NCBI GenBank assembly: GCA_015680685.1
Contig: MNCI01033540.1
Coordinates: 7,643-71,642, forward strand
Direction: 5' to 3'
Length of the DNA: 64,000 bases
From: Gnetum montanum
Taxonomy: Eukaryota > Streptophyta > Gnetopsida > Gnetales > Gnetaceae
Part shown: positions 24,800 to 35,345 of the stretch, piece after piece
Numbering within the stretch: the stretch's first letter is position 1
Layout of the letters: each line of letters starts with the position of its first letter
Translations under genes and position numbers: made by a program
Notes under the pieces: model-generated
Told to the model about the DNA's origin: nothing
Database searches by the model: none
What the model saw: only the letters and a program-made list of their open reading frames with translations

Positions 24800-25236
24800 A
24801 TAGCCCCTAAAGAGGACAACAAGGAGGACCTTCACAAGGTGAAACTGAACACCCAAGGGGAGGCAAAGGCCAAGGACCTCATGCAGAACATGTACAGCAA
24901 GAGGCACAATCATTTAGCATCCATTAGGGAACTCTTGTGACTACACAATCTAACCAAGAAAAAGGTGGAGAGGTTAGGGCCAAAGCCTATGAAGAGGAAC
25001 GACGACTATTTGTATCATGGCATGTCAAGGCCAATCAAATGTTCCTATAGCTATTGTGTCCATGGTAAGTGCTGACTCCATCAAACATTGGAACATCAAC
25101 ATGGAAAGCTCATAATCCTTAGATAGAAGAGCAGAAACTTCAGGTGCTTCTTCAATGATATCAATCTCAGAAGCTTGAGCCACAGGACAAAGGAAAGACA
25201 TCCATAGATGAACCACCACCACCTGGAACCACATGA
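24800..25236 (+). pseudogene. A2 accessory ORF, strongly shortened
   Basis: The block ACTAACAATTGATC then TGATTATAG|ATAGCCCC shows the same acceptor-start layout as A1 and A3, but ATG is now ATA. The N-terminal Gly/Gln-rich stretch is followed within about 200 bp by the C-terminal end QDKGKTSIDEPPPPGTT and a stop at 25234-25236. The middle domain and coiled coil are deleted. Confidence 0.5.
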
Positions 25237-25411
25237 GTTCCAAAAAACATTTTTCTATTTTTAATTCTATGTCTATGTCCTAATTTTGTTGTATTCATCC
25301 CTTCACTATAGCATGAATAAATTTTTAGTCAATCAATAATCCCATACCTATCCATTGTGTAATCAATTGGGCTTGTTCTCATTTTTTTCAACTCGATGAT
25401 GAGTTTTTATT

Positions 25412-25425
25412 CAATCGTGGAGGTA
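25412..25425 (+). other. A2 polypurine tract
   Basis: CAATCGTGGAGGTA immediately precedes the 3' LTR start TGAGGA; same position and sequence type as in A1, A3 and B. Confidence 0.75.
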
Positions 25426-26283
25426 TGAGGAATGATGATTTGTTAGGCTTCGATATTAGACCCATGATATTGGATTTGCGATATTAGGTACGTGATATCA
25501 CGGCCTGGCTAATGATATTAGATACATGATATCATGACTCCTTTTTAAGTTATAAATACACATGTGGGCGCACAAGAAGGGGAGTTAGTTAGTGTTGGAG
25601 TCAGTTAAGGAAGTATAGAAGTAAAGTCTTTTTGTTCATTTTTAGTTCATCTCAACCCTTTCCCTAGTGCATGCCCATAGTGTGATTATTGTAATTATAC
25701 AAAACCTTTATTTGAGTGTGATGTACTTGGGAATGCACATGATTGACAATAAAGATCGAGATTAATTCATCATTGTAGCATTCACTTAGTTTTAATTATT
25801 TAACTATTATTTATTTTCTCTACTATCCCTATTATTAAACATGGAATGAGTATGACTTAATCACGAGCATTTAAGTGTGACTACTTGGTATCCTAGTAGC
25901 ATATCTAGGAGTGCTTAAGTAACATGTGCTTGGTAATCCCAGAAGTAGTACATGAGGTCCAAGATGTGTATGGATGATTAAGGATAGATTCTCATTGTAC
26001 TTAGGCTATCTTAGATTCTCTTCTTTCATTTCCTCTTAGCTTAATCAAAGTTATTTTCCATTGCCTCTAGGAGCCACACTAGTTTTAGACCACATCATAC
26101 ACCTCACTCTAGACTAAACCATATGTGACAAAGAAAATACTATTCTAGGTGGGAAGACAGTGAACTACAATCAACATGTAACTATCTAAATACCACAACT
26201 AGCCCATCTGCAGACTTTAACCAGATCATGCGTGAATGCTCGTATTCATATGGTTGAGTGTAGGGGTACCTCACCACTCATCA
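25426..26283 (+). repeat. A2 3' LTR
   Basis: An 858-bp partner of 20072-20957, starting TGAGGA (one change from TGATGA) and ending CACTCATCA. GATATT/GATATC units lie at about 25450-25535, with TTATAAATACAC as TATA box at about 25550-25561. Confidence 0.85.
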
Positions 26284-27134
26284 TCAGGTATCTGAGATCA
26301 AGATTGCCATGATATTGGGTACACGATATTTGGTACACAATATCATTGCCCAAGATATGATATTGAGTATGTGATATCACAGGGATATTCCTAGGCCTAT
26401 AAATACATCCCTTGGGCACATGATTCAAGGATTTTTTTTTAGTCAAGTAGAAAAATTCTTGCAATTTGTTCATTCGAGAGTGAGAATATTTTCCAAGTGC
26501 CTACAAGAGGAGGTCTAAATGTAATTGGATCTTTATTCAAGCATTGATTTACCTAGACACATCATTGTACTAGTAATAAAGACAAGCTCTTTGATTCATC
26601 CTTGCAACACTTGAGACTTTCTTTCTTTATGCATTTATACATTGTGATTTCATGTAGTTCACATTTAACATTATTCATTTAGCAATTAATTTTGATTAAT
26701 TAAGAAATCAATTAAAATACACAAGTACGACCTTCAAAAATATGTGTGGCACTTGGTAGCTTAAAAATGGTTAGTGTTTGACAACCCAGTGGTGTTTACA
26801 CGAAGTTCAAGATGTGTCTGGGAAGTGTAGATGATTACATATGTTAGGCTAGATTAGACATTAGTTCACTTAGCATTTAGTTACTCTCACTTTCATTATT
26901 TTTTTAGGTGATCAAATTGATAAAACATAAAATGATAAAAGTATTATGCCTCAATCACACTTAACCATACACTTGCATTTCACAAGTGAGACTAGGAAGA
27001 CAACGAACGGACAACATAAACTCACCGCTTAGCTCTTGCGTACTTGGTAATTAAGGTTTGTAGAATTCAACTGCATCGCATGTAAAAACTTGTTATTCGT
27101 ATGGTTGGATGTAAGGGTACCTCACCACTCATCA
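26284..27134 (+). repeat. Element B 3' LTR, main piece
   Basis: Resumes after A2 with the TCAGG duplication. U3 palindrome units lie at about 26305-26385, the TATA box CCTATAAATAC at 26395-26405, R-U5 follows, and the LTR ends CTCATCA at 27134, followed by AATAG. Together with 20036-20071 it makes an LTR of about 882 bp. Confidence 0.85.
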
Positions 27135-28540
27135 AATAGCAAATTGAATGTTAACATAAGTGAATAGGATACTGATAAGATGGATAAAATAATCACTAAA
27201 TTCTAGTTTATAGAGATAAGAAATAATGAAATTCTATTCGATCCTATCATAAGCTTTGGCATAATCTAACTTATTAAAGGCAATGTATTGGTTAGTATTA
27301 GAAGTCCACTACATTCCCTCCTAAGCTGCAATAACATTATTTAATATTTTTCTACATTTAACAAAATTGGTATGCTTAGGTTTGATGACATCTCTAATAA
27401 CCTGTTAAGTATTGTTAAGAAGAGTACTAGGCCTCTAAATACTAATATGTTGAAGATCTCTATTATTAGGAAGAAGATAAATTACACCTTTATTAATATT
27501 TTGACCAAGAGAAACTTTTTAAATAGTTTTTTTTAGAAAACATAAAAGATATCATATCCAATGATGTCCTAATGCTTCTTTAAAAAATCAATAGAAAAAC
27601 CATCAAAACCTAAAGCTTTACCATATACTAAACTAAAGGCCACTTCCTTTATTTCTTTTGCTATAATTTTTACTTCAAGAATACTTTGATGCACTTCTAT
27701 TATAAGATAAGGAATATGCATACTAGAGGCCTAGAAGGATTCCTTGCTTAAATGTTTAAAAGAAAAAAATAGAAGAAAAATGATTTGCTAAAAAATTGTT
27801 AATAGTCTCAAAATATTTAATGATGGAATCATTTATATAAAGTGATTTTAGTTTAGGTACTTGATCCTTTCCTTTTAAAAATTTTAAAAATTCCTTAGAA
27901 GTTCATTTTAAATTTTTACCCAACCCATGCAACTTCTAGTAAGACAACTTTTAGCTTCAAAAGAATCCCAATATTATTTAGCACAATGAGCTTTAGTTAA
28001 GGCTTTTTAAGTTTCAAAATCAAAGGGACTTTGGTGTCCAAAATAATTTGTATTTTCTTTATATATTTTGCAGCATCTTCTTTAACTTGATGCTTATGCT
28101 TTGCAAATTGGTTTCCAAATCATCTTACATAATTTTTGACTCTACAAGTAGTCCACTACCATTAGTCAATCTAACCAATATCACTAGTAGGATTTTTCTC
28201 TACATTATATAAAGACTGCAAAATATTTTTCTCACTTGGTTTTATAAATATATTAGCATTCATATGAAAAAGCTCATACTTTCAACATGATGAAGAATTA
28301 ATTACAAAAAGAAAAATACTAATAGGAAAATGATCTCACAAAGTAGCATCTATATGCACTTCTACTTTCCTTAGAGGCTTCCAAAAGAACACATTGAAGA
28401 TGTAAAATCTATCAAATCTATAATAAATTCTATCAATTCCTTGTTGATAATTACATTAAGTATAAAGCTTATTATTTGAATGAGATGAGAATAAAGAGAT
28501 AACATTAAAAAGAAAATATTTTTCTTTTAAATTGCACTAA

Positions 28541-28577
28541 TCTTCTTCTTCTTCTTCTTCTTCTTCTTCTTCTTCTT
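28541..28577. repeat. (TTC)n microsatellite
   Basis: About 12 TTC/CTT units. On the LINE-1 strand this reads as a run of Glu codons just after MSSQ, in the endonuclease region. Confidence 0.9.
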
Positions 28578-29674
28578 GAGAAGACATATTAGGAGGAAGA
28601 CCACCAAGTTTATCTAAATGATTTTCAACTAGATTGAAATCATCTTGAATAATCCAATGAACTCTAGGTAGATATAGAAGATATTTTCAAACCTCTTATT
28701 AATCATTCGAATTATTATGAGCATAAATATTACAAAGTCCAAAGTCACCTTTTTCACTATGATAAGTAATCCAAGTAACTCTTCCAAGATTATCAAAACC
28801 AAAATTCAAAACTTTTTTAGTCTAATTTTTATTAACAAGAATAGCAACACCTCTATTAACTTTAACTTCAATAAAAAATAATGTAGTTTTTAAAAATGAA
28901 TCACTAATAAAACTAATATTATGAGTTGAAATATTAGTTTCTTGTAAGAAAAGAAAATTTCGAGATAACTGTCAACTTGAAAGATACTTCCCAATAATAT
29001 TTTCTTAAGACCTATTAGAAAGGACTTGAACATTTTATGATAAAACTAACATTGAGATGTGAGGAAGGAGCCCCTCATTCTTGATTTTTTAAAATTAACA
29101 TTTATCTCATAATCCATGTCACTAATAAGTAAAAATGTATTATTTGATAGAAAACATTTAGAACAATAGTAGAACTAGAAAAAGGAGATACCTTTGGGGT
29201 TATTAAATTGAAAGCAATATTTGCAGACATCTTCTTTTTATATTGCACTAAGAGAAATTCATATGCATTAATATTTTCATTATTGGTCCCTATTGAATTT
29301 TTTTCTAAAGAGAAATTCTCTTTAGATATAAAGAGTTTTTTGGCACCTCTAGAATTAAAAGGATTATTAAAAGATATTCCAATAACATGGCCTTCACGAA
29401 GATAAAAGTTGCAACATCCTTACAAATTATAATATGTAATTTTTTTGGAAAAAACACTAATAAATAGCATTGAGTTTTAGTTATGTCTTCTTCTATTTTA
29501 AATTAATATCTACAAAATAACGTATGTAATACATACTAACTAGTAATGTTTCTGACTTTGGTTTTAGGACTATGCCAAAGCTACTAATGATTTCTCTTTT
29601 AACACTTTAATAAAATAGAGGAATATTTTTTAATTCAATCAAGTAAGAAATTTTAAAGTAATTAGAAAAATAGG

Positions 29675-30556
29675 CGATCAAATGCAGTTTGTTGCATTGA
29701 CTGGGCCCCGTCGACATAGTCTGTTGCATCAACGTGGACCCATTGACACAGGGGTCTATCTTGGCCTATAAATATGTACTCACTAGCTGCATTTATGGCA
29801 TTAGATTTCATAGTAGTAGCAAAGCTCTTGCAATTAGTTTAGTTGAAAGTTAGAATATTTTTCTCAAGTGCCTGCAACAAGAGCCATTGAGTGTACGAAT
29901 CTTTATTCGAGCATTGTTGTACCTTAGCATGATAATGTGCATGGTAATAAAGACAAACTTCTTGATAAACCTTGTAGCATTCTAAATAGTTTAAATATTT
30001 TATTTATGCATTTAATATTTTTAGTTATTTATTCAATATTTTCTAGTAATTAAGTTGATTAAGCTAATTAAGCGAGACAAGCTAATTAGATTAAATACAT
30101 AAGTACAACCACTTCGAATGTAGCATGTGTTTGCTTGGTAATCCTAGTAATGTTATTGCTTGGCACACCTAGTAACATAGTGCTTGGTAACCCAGTAGTG
30201 GATACATGGGTTCAGGATGTGTACAAAAAGTGGGAATAGATGCTTATGTTAGGATTAGTTAGAGACTGGTTAGTTAGTTAATTTAGATTAGTCATTAAAT
30301 TACTCTATCTCTCTCTCTTCAAACACCCTAAAACATAAAACATAGAATGATAAAAATCATATGCCTCGATTTCACTTAACCATACCTTTGTACTTCACAA
30401 GTATAATTGGGAAGACAACAAATGATCTTAGGGCAAGCTTTACTTCCTTGAAGACTAGTGTACTAGAAACTATAAAGTCTATAGAATTTGACTAGATCAC
30501 ACATGAACACTTTGTGATTTGTATGGTTGGATGTAGGGGTACCTCACCTCTCATCA
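29675..30556 (+). repeat. Solo LTR of the element C family
   Basis: An 882-bp LTR with perfect ATAGG duplications (29670-29674, 30557-30561). Start is CGATCA (decayed TGATGA), end is TCATCA. U3 has the family-C motif mix (GGGCCCC, GTCGACA, TTGCATCAACG), TATA box CTATAAATATG at about 29766-29776, and U5 like 58200-58967. No internal region, so it is the product of LTR-LTR recombination. Confidence 0.85.
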
Positions 30557-31010
30557 ATAGGGACCAAACTCTACTTTTCATTTCTGATCAATAAAAGTAT
30601 TACAATGATTCATAAAAACTTTAAGATGTAATGATTTTTCAACCACTTCAAAATTAGCTAATTCAACAAGCAAAAAAGATTTGGAAAAATAACAAGAATG
30701 AAAAAACATTAATTCTATAGTATTTAAGAACAACTTGAGTTATTAGTATAAAATAATTATTTAGGCAAAAAAATATCCAATAATGTGTAAAAATATGTAT
30801 CATGAAGTGATATCTTTTAACAGGAATTTATATAAATCATCAAGTAAAATAAAATCAAAAGTTTCATAATTCATTATAATATCTACACTTTGAGAGATGT
30901 TAGTTTTTTCTATATTTAGATCATTTCTCACCCAAAAAAAAAATCTACTAGAAAAACTTCATAATAAACCCTTAATACTAATAAATTACCTCTAGTAAGG
31001 CCAATTGGAT

Positions 31011-33806
31011 TTGGTAACAAGGCCTAGTAGTCAACCTAAGTTGTTAATGATTCTGTAGTTCTTCTATAGCTAATGAGCCTTATTCTATAGTTCGTCCTTC
31101 TCTTGTAAGTGTTGTTCTTTGATCTTCATAACCTCATCTTTCAATTATTTAGTACACAGTGCTTCTTGACTTTATTCTTGATCTAGTAGCTATAATTTAG
31201 GCCTAATGTATGCCTTATATTATTCTACAATCTATGAAAATTTCTAGAAATTTAATTTTAGGTTTTCATATTTACTAATATGAGTTTGCAAAGTAGTATA
31301 CCATTCTTCTTTCTCCTTCTCTATCAATGATAAATTCTTAATTTCTATTAAGATTTCATCATCTTTGTGATCCTCTACCTACCTAAATGCTACATAATGG
31401 ATCATAGATTTAAGATAGAGATAAATTCTAGCTCTTACAAGCTCATGATCATCTAGTATGTTATGTTGTTTGGTGTCCAACCAATACTATACTCCTCTTT
31501 TGATTGTTGCATCTACATCCTTACTCTAGTCTTTAACCAGTTCTTTCCAAAATATCTTATTGATGTTCAACTCATAAGAATAGGGAATTTATATATATGG
31601 CAACTAATTTTAATCTCCCAATAATTCATAGATACTAGTAGTTATTAAGTTGATACAAATCCTTAGACTATTTGATGCTTTAGTCATGTTTATTAAGTAA
31701 CGATGACTAGATAAAGCAATAGCATTTAAGACTAAAAATCCTATATATGAGTCAATGTCTAAAATATCAAAATAATTAGGAGGAGAGATAGAAAGGTACC
31801 TATCATCAATATGAATCTCCTTACTTGATGTATTCTTATGTATAACTAATAGAGTCTTCAACTCTTCGTAGCATCCTCTTCTTCAGTAGTAAGTGTCAAG
31901 ATGTGCTTGGATGCTCTTCAAGCTTACACCCTAATGCTAACTAATTCCTAACCAATCTATTCTTTTGAAGTTACAACTGACATTTTCTTAAGTATTATTT
32001 GGTTCTTATTTTTTAAATTCATAACCTCTCTTTTCATGAGAAGAATAGGATTTATGGTACATGCTAATAATTAAGTAGGAATCCCCTTGCAAAATCTCCA
32101 TGCTAGTAATGTGAGAAGTCCTTCAAAATCAAATTTACTACTATTATTCTCTTTCATCTTCATAAGTGCATGATAGAAATTATGCACTACAATTCTTGCC
32201 TAGGTGCACTTTAGGTTCCAAGCTTGAATATAGTACAAGGTCTTAATGGTATCCCACTAGAATATAGGATGATGATCAATGTAGTTCATCTATGCATTAT
32301 AAATTCTACACATAGAATAAACAAGACTTACTAGTGCATCTATATTTACTGAATGATGTGACTATGATCTTCTAAGGATTGTTTGAAAATAAATGTAAGC
32401 ACTGGGGCTTTAAGATTAATTAAGTTGGTATCCACAAATGGTAAATAAACATTTCTATCATCAACAATAAATTGAATAACTTCCTCAGAGATTGCTACAT
32501 GAGTAGATTACCCCAATAAAAGATTTTTGTCAGACCATCAAAACGTGTCTTCAACAACTATATCATTTCTTTATTAGTCATTATTTTTGAACTAGGAAGC
32601 TCAAATTATGCATAGCTACCGACACCAACTACCTTTAATTTTTCAAACACTTTTGATTCTATTATTTACTACAATAAATTTGAGTTGTAAGTGATTACAT
32701 GCTTTAGCTTGAGCTTTTCTTGATCAGCACTTATATGTGGCATCATGAAGGCTTCTTTGCTATCTATAATTCCATCATAGTTAATTTTATTTCTTGGATT
32801 CATCTTAATTCATGATACTAGTACTTGAAAATTAGCTTGCATGGATTTTACAAATGAACATTCTTAGTAGAATGCATAGAAAAACCTTATCCTGAATATG
32901 CTTGAGCACTTATTGTGAAATTATGAACAATTCTTACTCTAAATTACTAATTTAGGAATTTTTTATCTTCATTTTTATTATTTATGATAGCTCATGTTGC
33001 CAATAGTGCATTTAATGTTTATGTCAGTGATCGTTGATAGCACAAAAAAGTTATTAGAAAATTATCCTTTTTATTTTGTTTCTTCTCTTCATGTTGCATG
33101 ACCTTATAAGGTTTAAGTTAAGTTTCATAATAACTTAACTTATTTCATTTGTAAATTACAAAAACTAGGCTTGGCATCATGAAATTTAGGATAATAAGGT
33201 TAGGGAAATTGATCCTTCAAAGCTTAGGATATTGAGACCTATCTTTGAACTTGTAGTTATTAACATAGGATCTCACTGCTTATCTTTTGTTATTATTATA
33301 TTATCTTTGTTTGTCAATGTAGCCTCTTTGGGATCTTCTTTTGTATACAAGTTTTGTAAGAGTTCAACCATATTTTCATTCATTTGTAAAAGTATGTATA
33401 TGATGTACTCAATATGATGTTCAAGAAGTGGATGATACTTCTTATTATTCCTCTAATCTACTAATGTCATAGGATATTTCTTCATTCTTCATAAGGCCAT
33501 CTTTATGAGCCTCATCTAGTCATTAACTTGCTCCATAGTTTTATTCTATCCCTTTTTCTATACTTTAATTCTTTTGCTTTCTTACACTTCTATGGTACAT
33601 CATCCTATGTTTTTGTTCCTTATAATTCTACCTTCATATTTAGTATTAAATTGATTACCTATTCCATATAACTATCTCATACAACTCTCCTTTTGTTAAA
33701 AATTGTTATAACCTTTTTAAACATCATTTCACTTTGATTTTGATAATTATTTTTCTAGTTCTATTTTCTTTATAATTGCTTGTGCTCATAACTAATTTTC
33801 AACTAT
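31011..33806 (-). mobile_element. Degenerate LTR-element interior (Copia-like primer site)
   Basis: No intact frame. Minus-strand fragments such as LEHHIEYIIYILLQMNENMVELLQNLYTK cut into pieces suggest former coding sequence, but I cannot assign domains. The assignment rests on the tRNA-Met-type primer site at its minus-strand 5' end (33807-33818). The other boundary is not defined. Confidence 0.35.
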
Positions 33807-33818
33807 GCTTTGATACCA
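33807..33818 (-). other. Primer-binding site, tRNA-Met type
   Basis: The minus strand reads TGGTATCAAAGC, one change from TGGTATCAGAGC, the usual plant Copia primer site, directly after CTAACA, a normal LTR end. Confidence 0.6.
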
Positions 33819-34380
33819 TGTTAGAGTTTGGTCTTATGTCTATTGGACAACTCTAATTACATAACGATCATTTAAGTTATGAGAAAACTTAACACATGAT
33901 TCATTAATTAAATGGACTCATCATTGTACATCTTTCATAACTATATTATTTATATTATACAGTCACTCTTGGTATTTTCAGGCTACTACTTTAAATTCCA
34001 ACTTTATTAGTAATGACATGAACATTGATGGAATTTCACAATTAGGTTGCAATACTATGTTACTCTCTATGTATTTCTATTATAGCTATTCATCCCAATG
34101 AAGGATGAAAATTAAGTCTAAATGATAAGGATCTTGATGTGTGTAGACATCTTTAATCTATTAAGGTACATCCTCCAAATTCCTCCTTGTCCTATCATAT
34201 GATCTTATCAAGTCATCCATAGGTGGGGAATTAGCCCTACAAGAAGAAGAGATCTTTTTAGTTTGTTTTAAATGTGCTTGAAATAAAATATTATTATTTT
34301 TCTTATGATGTATCATTGTGTTTTGACAATGATTTTTGTATGAATTAGTTATCTAAAATATTAATGTATAAGTCTCCTAT
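33819..34380 (-). repeat. Probable LTR of the Copia-like element
   Basis: Begins (plus orientation) TGTTAGAGTTTGG next to the primer site. Its outer end is not recognised, so the right limit is approximate and the second LTR was not found. Confidence 0.35.
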
Positions 34381-35165
34381 TCCAAATCATACAAATCACA
34401 ATTTTTCACACATAATATAGTTGAATTCCATGAACTTGTACTAGCAAGATGTCCTAAATGACTAAGTGTAAGATTGTTGATTGTTATATTCCTAATCATA
34501 ATTTGTGTCAATTCAAGTAGTATGATTAAGTATGCCTATGGTGTAGGATGATTTTATTAATATTTAAAATATTAAACTAATTAAACTAATTAACTAAGAA
34601 CATTAAAGAGATCTAAGCTAGCTTAAGCATTTAACATCTATTTCTGCTTTTCGTACACATCATGAACTTATACTAATGTTTCTTGGTTATCAAGTATTTA
34701 CTAGGGCATACCAACCATCTACTACTAGGATTATCAAATGTCAATATATTATGCTCGAAGTAATCATACTCAAAAGTATTACTGAATGAAATATTTAATT
34801 AGTAAGTGCAAGAAAGTAATATACATCAAGAATAAAGTATAAAAAATTAAACTAAATGCTAATCTAAGTGCTACAATGGATGGAACTAATCTTCATTTTA
34901 TTGTCATCATGCATAAATCTCAAAGTACATGATGCACTCAAATAAAATTTTGTACAACTAACTCAATCCACAAAATAGGCTCTTAGAGGAGAAAGTGCCT
35001 AACTTTTGTAGAGAAAAACTGCAAGAATTTGGCTAAGCCACTCATCAAAGGTGTCATAAATGTAGTGGGTATGTGCATTTATACAGAAAAAATACCAAAC
35101 TACATTAATGCATAAGCATTGAAGCTATGTGGATGTATGTTTGTTGATGCAGACAATAGGCTCAC
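34381..35165 (-). repeat. Decayed reverse-oriented LTR related to element C
   Basis: From about 34390 (TACAAATCACAA, GTTGAATTCCATGAACTTG) it aligns with the reversed U5 of the solo LTR at 62542-63492, then with R (TGCACTCAAATAAAATTTTGT), a reversed TATA (GCATTTATAC, about 35079-35088) and U3 motifs (GTTGATGCAGACAATAG). Ends are eroded; limits approximate. Confidence 0.5.
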
Positions 35166-35345
35166 ATGTTGCCATAACCTCTAAGTTACTAGCCCTAAAA
35201 ATTAGAAGTCAAACCCTTAAAGAGTACCACAAAATTTTACAATTCCTTGTAGTAAGTCACTCCTTCAAAACCAAGATTTAATTACATAAATTGCATATCT
35301 TTTATTATAAATCTACTCCCAATTAAGAATGGGATATTAACCATT
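35166..35345. repeat. Diverged relative of the solo-LTR-like repeat at 2774-3096
   Basis: The stretch with ATTCCTTGTAGTAAGTCACT and AAGAATGGGATATTAAC matches the right half of 2774-3096 (CTCCTTGTAATAAGTCATC, AAGGGATGGGATGTTAC). Confidence 0.45.

Larger units (their letters stand above)
20072..26283 (+). mobile_element. Element A2: non-autonomous gypsy-type LTR element
   Basis: A 6212-bp unit from TGATGAACC to CTCATCA, inserted 36 bp into B's 3' LTR. Flanks TTAGG (20067-20071) and TCAGG (26284-26288) are a 5-bp target duplication with one transition. It holds LTR 20072-20957, primer site, gag, the 87-codon frame, a shortened accessory ORF, purine tract and LTR 25426-26283. Unlike A1 and A3, no internal palindrome/TATA module is seen before the accessory ORF, and most of that ORF is deleted. 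No pol. Confidence 0.85.
3204..27134 (+). mobile_element. Element B: autonomous-type Ty3/gypsy (Athila-like) retrotransposon with two nested insertions
   Basis: The element is bounded by perfect 5-bp target duplications AATAG (3199-3203 and 27135-27139) and sits inside LINE-1. Order: 5' LTR (3204-3385 plus 11396-12131), tRNA-Asp-type primer site (12133-12150), gag, protease, reverse transcriptase, RNase H, integrase, long 3' spacer, purine tract, 3' LTR (20036-20071 plus 26289-27134). Without the inserted elements A1 and A2 it is about 9.7 kb, a normal length for this group. The LTRs are roughly 90% alike by eye. All frames are broken by stops, so the copy is dead. Confidence 0.85.
27140..31010 (-). 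mobile_element. LINE-1, 5' part (N-terminus, endonuclease, start of reverse transcriptase)
   Basis: Minus-strand frames show, in order: a poorly kept N-terminal region (31010-30562 and 29669 down to about 29050), an endonuclease with GDFN-like IQDDFNLVENHL near 28620-28660 and CNIYAHNN near 28720, and a reverse transcriptase start with KLDYAKAYDRIE near 27230-27270. Plant L1 elements have KLDFAKAYDRVEW there. The LINE is cut at 27139 by element B and continues at 3198. A solo LTR lies inside it. It is full of stops. Confidence 0.75.
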
